This document shows, piece after piece, positions 52,470-61,798 of a stretch of 64,000 nucleotides of DNA. Origin of the DNA: Roseburia sp. 831b. Lineage in GTDB: Bacteria; Bacillota; Clostridia; Lachnospirales; Lachnospiraceae. Under the pieces are notes generated by a model. That model worked only from the letters and a program-made list of their open reading frames with translations. It was not told the DNA's origin and ran no database searches. The stretch spans positions 671,501-735,500 of the forward strand of contig NZ_CP135162.1 in the NCBI RefSeq assembly GCF_001940165.2, given 5' to 3'. The first letter of the stretch is position 1. Every line of letters starts with the position of its first letter. The position numbers were made by a program, and so were the translations under genes.

Positions 52470-53297
52470 TTACTCAATTTTTATGAAATTCGGTTTCCTT
52501 TTTTCAAATACCGTATAATAAGTAAAACCGGCTTCTTTTAAAATGGAAGGAACTTTTGCAAAATCAAATGCAACGTGTTCCGGTTTATGCGCGTCAGCAC
52601 CAAGTGTGATAATTTCACCGCCGAGTTCCCGGTAACGGCGGATGATTTCTTCGGTTGGATTCGGATGACCGAGTCCGTATTTGAATCCACCGGTGTTAAT
52701 CTCGATACCTTTTCCACGCGAGATAAGCTGGCGTAAAATCTCGTCAATCACGTCTTTATAGTCTTCCCAGTGATAGTTTTGGTTCGTTGTAGGACCGTAT
52801 CGCACGACATAATCGATATGTCCGTAGACATCAAATCCATCAAAAGCGGTGATATTTTCCAAAATAGATTCAAAATATTCCAGATAGGCAGTTTTTTCAT
52901 CCCTTCCCTCGTAAAAATCCGGATAATAAGGGTCGAATCCGTGTACAACGTGGGAAGAACCGATGACAAAATCAAACGGATACTGTGACAAGATATCGCT
53001 GTGCAAACCGGCAAGGTGCGGCTGAAGACCAAGCTCAACACCGAAGCGGATTGGAAGTTTGTCCTGATAGGTTTCCTGATAAGCCATGACGGAAGCGTGA
53101 TAGTTTGCAAGGTCCAACAGGAAAAGGTCTGGCTCCTTTGGATAATCGATATCCAGATGGTCGGTGAAGCAGATGCCGGCAAGCCCTTTTTCGATTGCGG
53201 AATGAATCATTTCTTCCTGCGGGGTGTCGCTGTCACCGGAAAACTGGCTGTGCATATGGGTATCCCAAAGCGGTTGGGATAAAAGTGTTTCTTCCAT
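52470..53297 (-). CDS. PHP-domain phosphatase, histidinol-phosphatase (HisK/HisJ) type
   Basis: A 275-residue PHP protein: the metal motif DTHMHSQFSGDS at the start, GLAGICFTDHLDIDYP, DFVIGSSHVVHGFDPYY, the middle-chain DVYGHIDYVVRYGP and the late LGADAHKPEHVA. The family removes phosphate from histidinol phosphate in Firmicutes. It is far from hisHF in this window, and related PHP proteins have other substrates, so the reaction is probable, not sure. It is the only minus-strand gene in this stretch. Confidence 0.8.
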   Translation of the reverse strand: MEETLLSQPLWDTHMHSQFSGDSDTPQEEMIHSAIEKGLAGICFTDHLDIDYPKEPDLFLLDLANYHASVMAYQETYQDKLPIRFGVELGLQPHLAGLHSDILSQYPFDFVIGSSHVVHGFDPYYPDFYEGRDEKTAYLEYFESILENITAFDGFDVYGHIDYVVRYGPTTNQNYHWEDYKDVIDEILRQLISRGKGIEINTGGFKYGLGHPNPTEEIIRRYRELGGEIITLGADAHKPEHVAFDFAKVPSILKEAGFTYYTVFEKRKPNFIKIE

Positions 53298-53531
53298 AAT
53301 AATTAGAAATCCTTTCTGTGAAAAATTTATTAGTAAAAATAATAAGAATTTTTTGTTACATTTTGAAAATAAGTTATAATAAAAACGGGTTATTATAGCT
53401 ACACCTAATAATAAATATAACTTATTTTACAACAGAAGAAAAGAGATTGTATGAAGATTTGTACAAAATGAATGAAAAACAGACTGGAAAACAAGATATA
53501 GTGAAAAATTTAACAAACTCATGAAAAAGAC

Positions 53532-53560
53532 TTGAACTTTGTGCAAAAATTGGTTAAAAT
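53532..53560 (+). promoter_or_regulatory. gap: Promoter for gap in a 332-bp gene-free gap
   Basis: TTGAAC (53532-53537), 17 bp, TAAAAT (53555-53560). The 5' leader is about 65 bp. The rest of 53298-53531 is very A+T-rich and shows no gene or clear structure, except a possible minus-strand TATAAT near 53392-53397. Confidence 0.65.
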
Positions 53561-53629
53561 AAAAAAAGCTTGGGAACAATAGTTTCTCAAAAGTATATTT
53601 TATTTTTACAATTCTAGGAGGAATTAAAA

Positions 53630-54646
53630 ATGGCAGTAAGAGTTGCAATTAATGGTTTCGGCCGTATCGGTCGTCTTGCTTTCAGACAGATGTTTGGAGC
53701 AGAAGGATATGAAGTAGTAGCAATCAATGATTTGACAAGCCCTAAAATGTTAGCACACTTGTTAAAATATGATTCATCTCAGGGAAAATATGAGCATGCT
53801 GATGAAGTAACAGCTTCTGATGATTCTATCACAGTATGTGGAAAAGAAATCAAAATCTATGCATTCCCAGATGCAAACAACTGCCCTTGGGGAGATTTAA
53901 AAGTTGACGTTGTATTAGAGTGTTCTGGATTCTACACAAGCAAAGAAAAAGCTCAGGCTCATATCAATGCAGGTGCTAGAAAAGTTGTTATCTCCGCTCC
54001 AGCAGGTAACGATCTTCCTACAATCGTTTACAACACAAACCACGAGACATTAAAAGCTTCTGATACAATCATTTCAGCAGCTTCTTGTACAACAAACTGT
54101 TTAGCACCTATGGCTGATGCATTAAACAAATTTGCACCAATCCAGTCTGGTATCATGGCAACAATCCATGCTTACACAGGTGATCAGATGACTCTTGATG
54201 GACCACAGAGAAAAGGTGATTTAAGAAGATCTCGTGCAGCAGCAGTTAACATCGTTCCTAACTCAACAGGAGCAGCTAAAGCAATCGGTTTAGTTATCCC
54301 AGAGTTAAATGGAAAATTAATTGGATCTGCTCAGCGTGTACCAGTTCCAACAGGTTCTACAACAATCTTAACAGCAGTTGTTAAGAAAGCTGATGTAACT
54401 GTAGAAGGAATCAACGCAGCTATGAAAGCAGCAGCTAACGAATCTTTCGGATACAACGAAGACTTAATCGTTTCTTCTGATATCGTTGGAATGAGATTTG
54501 GTTCTTTATTCGATGCTACTCAGACAATGGTTTCACACATCGCTGATGACTTATACGAAGTTCAGGTTGTTTCTTGGTATGATAACGAGAACAGCTACAC
54601 ATCTCAGATGGTAAGAACAATCAAATACTTCTCTGAATTAAAATAG
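53630..54646 (+). CDS. gap: Glyceraldehyde-3-phosphate dehydrogenase
   Basis: A 338-residue NAD-type GAPDH: the Rossmann start [16 protein letters not shown], the active-site Cys in [14 protein letters not shown] with the His of [12 protein letters not shown], and VPVPTGSTT. It oxidises glyceraldehyde 3-phosphate in glycolysis. Codon use is strongly biased, as for abundant proteins. The RBS is CTAGGAGGA. pgk and tpiA follow. The last 32 bases of the gene are the start of a tandem duplication. Confidence 0.97.
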   Translation: MAVRVAINGFGRIGRLAFRQMFGAEGYEVVAINDLTSPKMLAHLLKYDSSQGKYEHADEVTASDDSITVCGKEIKIYAFPDANNCPWGDLKVDVVLECSGFYTSKEKAQAHINAGARKVVISAPAGNDLPTIVYNTNHETLKASDTIISAASCTTNCLAPMADALNKFAPIQSGIMATIHAYTGDQMTLDGPQRKGDLRRSRAAAVNIVPNSTGAAKAIGLVIPELNGKLIGSAQRVPVPTGSTTILTAVVKKADVTVEGINAAMKAAANESFGYNEDLIVSSDIVGMRFGSLFDATQTMVSHIADDLYEVQVVSWYDNENSYTSQMVRTIKYFSELK

Positions 54647-54714
54647 TTCGAAGAGATTGTTCTCGAACAATCAAATACTTCTCTGAATTAAAATAGTTTG
54701 AAGAAGAATATTCT
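54615..54714 (+). repeat. 50-bp tandem duplication across the gap stop codon
   Basis: Unit 1 (54615-54664) includes the last ten codons and the TAG of gap; unit 2 (54665-54714) repeats it with one mismatch in the first 39 bases and more differences after. The copied end codes [15 protein letters not shown] residues and a second TAG out of use. Confidence 0.85.
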
Positions 54715-54743
54715 TTAAATTAGCATAATTTAGAATGTATTAT

Positions 54744-54839
54744 CACTGCACGGTAGACTACTTTTTCAAGCCACAGGCTGCCAGAGTGCAGATAGACTCA
54801 GGAAGGGGGTCCGGTCTTTTGGGGCCGGGCTCCTTTTTC
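54744..54839 (+). promoter_or_regulatory. Stem-loop and terminator between gap and pgk
   Basis: CTGCAC-GGTAG (54746-54756) pairs with CTGCC-AGA-GTGCAG (54778-54791), an 11-bp stem with a 3-nt bulge. A second stem, GGGGTCCGGTC (54806-54816) with GGCCGGGCTCC (54823-54833) and three G-T pairs, is followed by five Ts. The latter is a terminator 41 bp before pgk. The gap to pgk may therefore be attenuated or pgk may have its own start. Confidence 0.65.
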
Positions 54840-54880
54840 TGTATAAGAAAAATAATTAATCCTAGAAGGGAGACATAACT

Positions 54881-56092
54881 ATGTCATTAAATAAAAAATC
54901 CGTAGATGATATTAACGTAAAAGGTCTTCGCGTTCTTTGCAGATGCGATTTTAACGTACCTTTAAAAGATGGAAAAATCACAGACGAGAACCGTCTTGTT
55001 GCAGCACTTCCTACAATTAAGAAATTAGTAGCTGATGGTGGAAAGGTAATCCTTTGCTCTCACCTTGGAAAAGTAAAAACAGAAGAAGACAAACAAACAA
55101 AGACTCTTGCTCCAGTTGCAAAGAGACTTTCTGAATTATTAGGACAGGAAGTAAAATTTGCTGCAGATCCAGAAGTAGTTGGACCTAACGCAAGAGCTGC
55201 TGTTGAAGCAATGAAAGATGGCGATGTAATCTTACTTGAGAATACACGTTTCAGAGCAGAAGAGACAAAGAACGGAGAAGCTTTCTCCAAAGACCTTGCT
55301 TCTTTATGTGATGTTTTCGTAAACGATGCATTTGGTACAGCTCATAGAGCACACTGCTCTAACGTTGGTGTTGCAAGCTTAGTAGACACAGCTGTAGTTG
55401 GATACTTAATGCAGAAAGAAATCGATTTCTTAGGAAAAGCTGTAGAGACACCTGTAAGACCATTCGTAGCAATCTTAGGTGGAGCTAAAGTTGCAGATAA
55501 ATTAAATGTTATCTCTAACTTACTTGAGAAATGTGATACTCTTATCATCGGTGGTGGTATGGCATTCACATTCTTAAAAGCACAGGGCTATGAAATCGGA
55601 AAATCTTTAGTAGATGATACAAAACTTGACTACTGTAAAGAAATGATTGCAAAAGCTGAGAAGCTTGGCAAAAAATTATTACTTCCAGTTGATACAGTAG
55701 CAGCAGATGCATTCCCAGATCCAATCGATGCTGAAATCCCTGTAGAAGTATACGCAGTAGACGCTATGCCAGCAGACAAAGCAGGATTCGATATCGGACC
55801 TAAGACAGCAGAATTATACTCAGAAGCAGTTAAATCCGCTAAGACTGTTGTTTGGAACGGACCAATGGGTATCTTCGAGAACCCAATCCTTGCAAAAGGA
55901 ACAATCGCTGTAGCAAAAGCTTTAGCTGAAACAGATGCAACTACAATCATCGGTGGTGGTGATTCCGCAGCAGCTGTTAACCAGTTAGGTTTCGGTGACA
56001 AGATGACTCACATTTCAACAGGTGGTGGAGCTTCCCTTGAATTCTTAGAGGGTAAAGAATTACCAGGTGTTGCAGCAGCAAACGATAAGTAA
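54881..56092 (+). CDS. pgk: Phosphoglycerate kinase
   Basis: A 403-residue [23 protein letters not shown], the substrate Arg/His region ([14 protein letters not shown]), [13 protein letters not shown], and the nucleotide site [11 protein letters not shown] with [14 protein letters not shown]. It makes ATP and 3-phosphoglycerate. Codon use is that of a highly expressed gene. tpiA starts 34 bp downstream. Confidence 0.97.
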   Translation: MSLNKKSVDDINVKGLRVLCRCDFNVPLKDGKITDENRLVAALPTIKKLVADGGKVILCSHLGKVKTEEDKQTKTLAPVAKRLSELLGQEVKFAADPEVVGPNARAAVEAMKDGDVILLENTRFRAEETKNGEAFSKDLASLCDVFVNDAFGTAHRAHCSNVGVASLVDTAVVGYLMQKEIDFLGKAVETPVRPFVAILGGAKVADKLNVISNLLEKCDTLIIGGGMAFTFLKAQGYEIGKSLVDDTKLDYCKEMIAKAEKLGKKLLLPVDTVAADAFPDPIDAEIPVEVYAVDAMPADKAGFDIGPKTAELYSEAVKSAKTVVWNGPMGIFENPILAKGTIAVAKALAETDATTIIGGGDSAAAVNQLGFGDKMTHISTGGGASLEFLEGKELPGVAAANDK

Positions 56093-56126
56093 ATACAGCA
56101 TATTTAAGAAAGAAGGATATTCTAAA

Positions 56127-56873
56127 ATGGCAAGAAAGAAAATCGTAGCCGGTAACTGGAAAATGAACATGACTCCAAGCCAGGCTGTAAAATTAGTAGA
56201 AGAATTAAAACCACTTGTAGCAAGTGATAATGTAGAAGTTGTTTACTGTGTTCCAGCAATCGACATCGTACCAGTTGTAGAAGCAACAAAAGGTACAAAT
56301 GTTGCAGTTGGTGCTGAAAACATGTACTTCGAAGAAAAAGGTGCTTACACAGGTGAAATCTCTGCAGAAATGTTAGTAGACGCAGGTGTAAAATATGTTA
56401 TCATCGGTCATTCTGAAAGACGTGACTACTTCAAAGAAGATGATGCATTATTAAACAAAAAAGTAAAGAAAGCTTTCGAAGCTGGTCTTACACCAATCCT
56501 TTGCTGTGGTGAGACATTAGAGCAGAGAGAAATGGGAATCATGTTAGAGTGGATTCGTATGCAGATTAAATCTGACTTAGCTGGTGTTACAGCAGAGCAG
56601 GTTGCATCTATGGTAATCGCTTACGAACCAATCTGGGCAATCGGAACAGGTAAAACTGCTACAACAGCTCAGGCTCAGGAAGTATGTAAAGCAATCCGTG
56701 AGTGCATCGCTGAAATGTACGACACAGATACAGCAGAAAAAGTTCGTATCCAGTACGGCGGATCTGTAAATGCAGGTAATGCAGCAGAGTTATTTGCTCA
56801 GGCAGATATCGATGGTGGATTAGTTGGTGGAGCATCTTTAAAAGCAGATTTTGGTAAGATTGTAAACTACTAA
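56127..56873 (+). CDS. tpiA: Triosephosphate isomerase
   Basis: A 248-residue barrel enzyme: [16 protein letters not shown] with Asn/Lys of the active site, the catalytic His in [12 protein letters not shown], the catalytic Glu in [17 protein letters not shown], and the end [23 protein letters not shown]. It interconverts DHAP and glyceraldehyde 3-phosphate. The start is at MARKK (56127), after AGAAGGA; longer in-frame forms overlap pgk. Confidence 0.97.
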   Translation: MARKKIVAGNWKMNMTPSQAVKLVEELKPLVASDNVEVVYCVPAIDIVPVVEATKGTNVAVGAENMYFEEKGAYTGEISAEMLVDAGVKYVIIGHSERRDYFKEDDALLNKKVKKAFEAGLTPILCCGETLEQREMGIMLEWIRMQIKSDLAGVTAEQVASMVIAYEPIWAIGTGKTATTAQAQEVCKAIRECIAEMYDTDTAEKVRIQYGGSVNAGNAAELFAQADIDGGLVGGASLKADFGKIVNY

Positions 56874-56895
56874 TTCCAAAGACAGAAGAAAAATA

Positions 56896-56932
56896 AAACC
56901 CGCTCCGTAGATATTCTATGGAACGGGTTTTT
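56896..56932 (+). terminator. Rho-independent terminator after tpiA
   Basis: A 15-bp stem with one mismatch, 56896-56910 (AAACCCGCTCCGTAG) and 56916-56930, loop ATATT, then Ts. It closes the gap-pgk-tpiA group and lies just before the CapA-like gene. Confidence 0.88.
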
Positions 56933-56950
56933 CAAAAAGGAACACGCTCG

Positions 56951-58495
56951 ATGAAAAAAAGGTGTATGTTAAATACGCTTTCGATACTGCTTTTCCTTGG
57001 TGCATTGACAGCCTGCTCAAAGGGCAATGATGTGCAGGAAACGACACAACAAGAGACAACACAGACAAGAGAACACGAGACTGCAAGGGAAGAGGCAGTG
57101 GAGGAGCCAGAGAAACACGAATTGCAAAAAACGCAGCTTTCAGATATGTCCGAGGCGTTTGATACAATATTAAATCATGCAACCAAAGAATTCATTGCCG
57201 GATATCTGGTGGATGATTCTTTTTTGATGTGGTTTGATGCAAAATATGGCGATTTTGCTGTACAGATGATTGCAGACGAGGTGCTTACAGAAAATCCGGA
57301 TACAGAAGCATGGTATGATGCGTCCGGTGAGTCTTTGCATGTGTTGTGGATGGATTATTGCAAGGACATGAATATCGAACAGGAGGATTCCAATCCCGTC
57401 TATTATAAGGAAAGCAATCGGGCAGATGAGACCGTGTTAAGCTTTATTGGTGACATCAATTTTGCGGATGGATGGTACACGACAGAGTATATGGAGCAGC
57501 AGGAAAATGGGGTGGAGGACTGCATTTCAAGTGAGCTGTTACAGCTGATGAATGATGCGGACGTCATGACTGTAAATAACGAGTTTACTTACGGTGAAAA
57601 AGGAACCGCCTTACCTGGAAAAGCCTATACATTTCAGGCAGCGACATCGATGGTACAGAATCTGGAACTGTTTGGAACAGATCTTGTAAATCTCGCCAAC
57701 AATCATGTTTATGATTATGGAAAAGAAGGACTGCGCAAAACGATGGATGCGATAGATGCTATCGGGATTCCGTATGTTGGCGCGGGAGAAAATTTAGACG
57801 AAGCAGAGAAAATTGTGTATTTTGTTGTAAATGGTCGAAAAATTGCAATTGTTTCTGCAACTGAGATAGAACGAACAACAAATTTTACAAAAGAGGCGAC
57901 TGAAACTTCGCCGGGCGTTTTGAAAATGCTAAATCCAAATCGGTTTATGCAGGTGATCGAAAAAGCGGATCAGACAAGTGATTATGTGATTGCGCTTACG
58001 CACTGGGGAACCGAAGGAAAGATTTTATACGACAATTTAGAAATGATGTATGCACAAAAGCTGGTGGCAGCAGGGGCAGATGCCATTATTGGAGGTCATC
58101 CACACCGGTTGCAGGGATGTGGGGTCATAAATGGTGCGCCGGTAGCGTACAGTTTGGGAAATTTCTGGTTTTCCACAGGTAGTCTTTACACGACTGTGGC
58201 ACAGATTGTGATTGAGGCGGATGGAACGTTGCGATTGCAGTATGTTCCGTGCATTCAGGAAAATCTGACAACGCATCTAATTACAAATCAGGAAGAAAGA
58301 GAAGATTTCTTTGACTATTTGGCAACAATATCTTATGATGTAGGTATTGATGAAAATGGTTTTGTTTACGATAAACAAGATGAGGATTATGAGAAACAAG
58401 ACATTTTATATGATTCGGATATCTGTAATGCAGAGGTAACCGGATTATTTGATAACAACGATAATGCAATCGACATCGTTGGCAATCTGAAATAG
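56951..58495 (+). CDS. CapA family lipoprotein (PGA_cap metallophosphatase fold)
   Basis: A 514-residue lipoprotein: signal with lipobox ALTAC (Cys22), then a Thr/Glu/Gln-rich linker and a 100-residue unknown part. The CapA domain follows: LSFIGDINFADGWYT, the NNEFTYGEKGTALPGKAYTF stretch, LANNHVYDYGKEGLRKTMDA, ALTHWGTEG and IIGGHPHRLQG, the calcineurin-like metal ligands. CapA proteins take part in poly-gamma-glutamate capsule or wall processing; no capB/capC is here. The start is 56951 because the signal begins MKKRCMLNTLSILLF. AAGG is a modest RBS. Confidence 0.88.
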   Translation: MKKRCMLNTLSILLFLGALTACSKGNDVQETTQQETTQTREHETAREEAVEEPEKHELQKTQLSDMSEAFDTILNHATKEFIAGYLVDDSFLMWFDAKYGDFAVQMIADEVLTENPDTEAWYDASGESLHVLWMDYCKDMNIEQEDSNPVYYKESNRADETVLSFIGDINFADGWYTTEYMEQQENGVEDCISSELLQLMNDADVMTVNNEFTYGEKGTALPGKAYTFQAATSMVQNLELFGTDLVNLANNHVYDYGKEGLRKTMDAIDAIGIPYVGAGENLDEAEKIVYFVVNGRKIAIVSATEIERTTNFTKEATETSPGVLKMLNPNRFMQVIEKADQTSDYVIALTHWGTEGKILYDNLEMMYAQKLVAAGADAIIGGHPHRLQGCGVINGAPVAYSLGNFWFSTGSLYTTVAQIVIEADGTLRLQYVPCIQENLTTHLITNQEEREDFFDYLATISYDVGIDENGFVYDKQDEDYEKQDILYDSDICNAEVTGLFDNNDNAIDIVGNLK

Positions 58496-58533
58496 AGAAC
58501 AAAGATGGCGGGCATTTCTATAGAAACAGGCAC

Positions 58534-58572
58534 TATAATGCCAATGGATGCAGTGATACTTAAGTACACTGC
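58534..58572 (+). promoter_or_regulatory. Candidate gpmI promoter and palindrome
   Basis: TATAAT (58534-58539) lacks a clear -35. A bulged palindrome GCAGTG-A-TACTTAAGTA-CACTGC lies at 58550-58572, next to the expected start point, and could be an operator. Confidence 0.35.
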
Positions 58573-58601
58573 GCACAACGAAAAGAAAAGAGGAAAGAAT
58601 C

Positions 58602-60143
58602 ATGAGCAAAAAACCAACCGTATTAATGATTTTAGATGGATATGGTCTGAATGAAAAAACAGAAGGAAATGCAATTGCGCAGGCAAAAACACCAGTGATG
58701 GATGGACTTATGAAAGACTATCCTTATGTAAAAGGTTATGCAAGCGGATTAGCAGTTGGTCTTCCAGACGGACAGATGGGTAACTCTGAGGTAGGTCACT
58801 TAAATATGGGTGCCGGAAGAATTGTATACCAGGAGTTAACCAGAATTACAAAAGAAATCGAAGATGGTGATTTCTTCAAAAACGAAGCATTATTAGATGG
58901 TATGAAAAATGTAAAAGAGAACAATTCTGCCCTACATTTATATGGACTTCTTTCTGACGGTGGTGTGCACAGCCATATTACACATCTTTATGGATTACTT
59001 GAGATGGCCAAAAAAGAAGGAATCGAAAACGTATACGTTCACTGTTTCTTAGATGGACGTGATACAGCACCTACATCCGGTAAAGGATTCGTAGAAGAAT
59101 TAGAAGCAAAAATGAAAGAAATCGGAGTTGGTCAGATTGCTTCTATTAGTGGACGTTATTATGCAATGGATCGTGATAACAGATGGGATCGTGTTGAAAA
59201 AGCATACAATGCCCTTACAAAAGGAGAAGGCGAGACAGCAGCGAGCGCAGTTGCAGCATTAGATGCTTCCTATGCAAAAGATGTGACAGATGAGTTCTTT
59301 GTTCCAACTGTCATCACAAAAGATGGAAAACCTGTTGCAACCGTAAACGATAACGATACCATTATTTTCTTCAACTTCCGTCCTGACCGTGCACGTGAGA
59401 TGACAAGAGCATTCTGTGCAGACGAGTTTGATGGTTTTGACAGAGGTGCAAGAAAGAACGTTACTTACATCTGTTTCACAGAATATGATGTAACAATTCC
59501 AAACAAAGAAGTTGCATTCAAGAAAGTAGAATTAAAGAATACATTTGGTCAGTTCCTTGCTGCAAACGGTTTGAAACAGGCAAGAATTGCTGAGACAGAG
59601 AAATATGCACATGTAACTTTCTTCTTCAACGGTGGTGTAGAAGAGCCAAACGAAGGGGAAGACAGAATCCTCGTAAAATCTCCTAAGGTTGCAACTTATG
59701 ACCTTCAGCCTGAGATGAGTGCACCGGAAGTATGTGACAAACTTTGTACTGCAATCCGCTCTGATAAATATGATGTTATCATCATCAATTTTGCCAACCC
59801 AGATATGGTAGGTCATACCGGAATCATGGAAGCAGCTGTAAAAGCGGTAGAAACTGTTGACACATGTGTTGGAAAAGCAGTAGATGCATTAAAAGAAGTT
59901 GGTGGACAGATGTTCATCTGTGCTGACCATGGTAATGCAGAGCAGTTAGTGGATTATGAGACAGGTGCTCCATTCACAGCACATACTACCAATCCAGTTC
60001 CATTCATCTTAGTAAATGCAGATGAATCTTACACCTTAAGAGAAAATGGATGCTTAGCAGATATCATTCCTACCTTAATCGAATTAATGGGAATGAAGCA
60101 GCCAGAAGAAATGACAGGAAAATCTTTATTAATCAAAAAATAA
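58602..60143 (+). CDS. gpmI: 2,3-bisphosphoglycerate-independent phosphoglycerate mutase
   Basis: A 513-residue alkaline-phosphatase-superfamily enzyme with two Mn ions: [11 protein letters not shown], the catalytic Ser62 in [16 protein letters not shown], the phosphotransferase insert ([27 protein letters not shown]), and the late metal ligands [12 protein letters not shown] and CADHGNAEQ. It converts 3- to 2-phosphoglycerate. It completes, with gap, pgk and tpiA, a nearby glycolytic set. The RBS is AAGAGGAAAG. Confidence 0.97.
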   Translation: MSKKPTVLMILDGYGLNEKTEGNAIAQAKTPVMDGLMKDYPYVKGYASGLAVGLPDGQMGNSEVGHLNMGAGRIVYQELTRITKEIEDGDFFKNEALLDGMKNVKENNSALHLYGLLSDGGVHSHITHLYGLLEMAKKEGIENVYVHCFLDGRDTAPTSGKGFVEELEAKMKEIGVGQIASISGRYYAMDRDNRWDRVEKAYNALTKGEGETAASAVAALDASYAKDVTDEFFVPTVITKDGKPVATVNDNDTIIFFNFRPDRAREMTRAFCADEFDGFDRGARKNVTYICFTEYDVTIPNKEVAFKKVELKNTFGQFLAANGLKQARIAETEKYAHVTFFFNGGVEEPNEGEDRILVKSPKVATYDLQPEMSAPEVCDKLCTAIRSDKYDVIIINFANPDMVGHTGIMEAAVKAVETVDTCVGKAVDALKEVGGQMFICADHGNAEQLVDYETGAPFTAHTTNPVPFILVNADESYTLRENGCLADIIPTLIELMGMKQPEEMTGKSLLIKK

Positions 60144-60186
60144 GACGGATAGGAAATTCCGGCAAAGGAAAGAAAGTATCCGTAAA

Positions 60187-60221
60187 AAATGCCCTGACTA
60201 TAAAATATAGTCAGGGCATTT
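60187..60221. terminator. Bidirectional terminator
   Basis: A 16-bp perfect stem, AAATGCCCTGACTATA (60187-60202) with its complement at 60206-60221, loop of three. It lies between the convergent gpmI and PilZ genes and has an A-run on the left that reads as Ts on the minus strand. Confidence 0.9.
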
Positions 60222-60238
60222 AAGTTAGTTCCTGTTAT

Positions 60239-60583
60239 CTAGCAAGCCGTCGTATACTGGTCTAACAAAGACACCAACGGTTCTGTCATTTCTGTAAATT
60301 CACATCCATAACGATATTCATCACGGTCAATGATTTCACTGCGAATAATTTTTACTACGGTAAATACCGGGTCGGCGGAATCCGTTGTATTTAAAGATGC
60401 ATTGAAATAATAATCCGTAGGGAGCACACATTCGGAACGGAAGCATAATCCTCCACGGGAAATATTTTCAAGGTGAATCGGGGAATCCAAATCATGGATG
60501 CCAATCATATCCTGTTTATATAAGTCACAGATACTTAAATGTAAATCGATAGGGTGACGAGTTGATTTTCTTTTTTCTGTCAT
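60239..60583 (-). CDS. PilZ domain protein (c-di-GMP receptor)
   Basis: A 114-residue single PilZ domain. The c-di-GMP-binding RxxxR is present (RKSTR, residues 5-9), and the (D/N)xSxxG motif is NISRGG. This implies that c-di-GMP signalling operates. Its target is unknown; motility control is a usual one and would fit the cheV and FliD-like genes. Promoter TTGACC (60631-60626), 16 bp, TATAAT (60609-60604) on the minus strand, and a TAGGAGGA RBS. Confidence 0.88.
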   Translation of the reverse strand: MTEKRKSTRHPIDLHLSICDLYKQDMIGIHDLDSPIHLENISRGGLCFRSECVLPTDYYFNASLNTTDSADPVFTVVKIIRSEIIDRDEYRYGCEFTEMTEPLVSLLDQYTTAC

Positions 60584-60603
60584 GGTACCATCCTCCTATA
60601 CAG

Positions 60604-60631
60604 ATTATACCAATTTTGCGAAAAAGGTCAA
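60604..60631 (-). promoter_or_regulatory. Promoter of the PilZ gene
   Basis: Minus strand TTGACC (60631-60626), 16 bp, TATAAT (60609-60604), with TGG before the -10 box. It is a sigma-A type site, not sigma-28. Confidence 0.65.
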
Positions 60632-60775
60632 GGAAACATTGAAAAAAGTAGGCAACATAAGAAAAAATAAATACAGTTATAAGTGCAATTAATCAAACAA
60701 TTAAATTATACAAAAATATTAATAAAACGAGCTTTTTTTTCTACATGCCACAAAGCGGAAACTCCGGCAATGCGA

Positions 60776-60805
60776 TTGACTTTGTAAAAGCCACTGTATT
60801 ATAAT
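60776..60805 (+). promoter_or_regulatory. Promoter for purC
   Basis: TTGACT (60776-60781), 18 bp, TATAAT (60800-60805), about 60 bp before purC. The remaining DNA between the PilZ promoter and this site is A+T-rich with nothing evident. Confidence 0.65.
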
Positions 60806-60864
60806 TTTTTACATAATGAAGTACTAAAAGATATGTTTCTAGAAAGCATAAGATGGAGGAAAAG

Positions 60865-61743
60865 ATGAGTATTCAGGAATTTAAACCATTTAAAGAAGGA
60901 AAAGTACGTGAGGTATATGATAACGGAGACAGCCTTATCATTGTTGCAACAGACAGAATTTCAGCATTTGACCATATTTTGAAAAATAAGATTACCAAAA
61001 AAGGTGCAATCTTAACACAGATGTCTAAGTTCTGGTTTGATTATACAAAGGATATCGTACCAAACCATATGCTTTCTGTTGATGTAAAAGATATGCCAGA
61101 ATTTTTCCAGAGTGAAAGATTTGATGGAAACAGCATGATGTGTAAAAAGTTAGAGATGCTTCCAATCGAATGTATCGTGCGTGGATATATTACAGGAAGT
61201 GGCTGGGCAAGCTACAAAGAAAACGGCACTGTCTGTGGAATCAAGCTTCCAGAAGGATTAAAGGAATCTGACAAATTGCCTGAGCCAATTTACACACCAA
61301 GTACAAAAGCTGACTTAGGAGACCATGATGAGAATATTTCCTTTGAGCAGAGCGTAGAGGTATTAGAAAAATTATATCCTGGAAAAGGAAGAGATTACGC
61401 AACACAGATTAAAGACTGCACCATCAGCTTATACAAAAAATGTGCAGAATACGCATTAAGCAAAGGAATCATCATTGCAGATACCAAATTCGAGTTTGGT
61501 TTAGATGAGAATGGAAAAGTTGTCATCGGTGATGAAATGTTAACACCAGACAGCTCTAGATTCTGGCCATTAGAAGGATATGAACCAGGAAAATCACAGC
61601 CTTCCTACGACAAACAGTTTGTACGTGACTGGTTAAAAGCCAATCCAGACAGCGATTACTTACTTCCAGAAGAGGTAATCACAAAGACGATTGATAAATA
61701 CAAAGAAGCATTCGAGTTATTAACAGGCAAGAAATTTGCATAA
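60865..61743 (+). CDS. purC: SAICAR synthase
   Basis: A 292-residue ATP-dependent enzyme of the eukaryote-like long PurC type: KEGKVREVYDNGDSLIIVAT, DRISAFDHIL, the MLPIECIVRGYITGSGWASY region, TPSTKADLGDHDENIS and IIADTKFEFGLDENG, and DEMLTPDSSRFW. It joins CAIR and aspartate. The start at 60865 is set by GATGGAGG (an in-frame ATG at 60853 lies inside it). purF follows 55 bp later. Confidence 0.97.
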   Translation: MSIQEFKPFKEGKVREVYDNGDSLIIVATDRISAFDHILKNKITKKGAILTQMSKFWFDYTKDIVPNHMLSVDVKDMPEFFQSERFDGNSMMCKKLEMLPIECIVRGYITGSGWASYKENGTVCGIKLPEGLKESDKLPEPIYTPSTKADLGDHDENISFEQSVEVLEKLYPGKGRDYATQIKDCTISLYKKCAEYALSKGIIIADTKFEFGLDENGKVVIGDEMLTPDSSRFWPLEGYEPGKSQPSYDKQFVRDWLKANPDSDYLLPEEVITKTIDKYKEAFELLTGKKFA

Positions 61744-61798
61744 GAATGAATTTCGTATGATGTATAAAACGGATTGAGAAGAAAGGGTTAGTAAGTCT

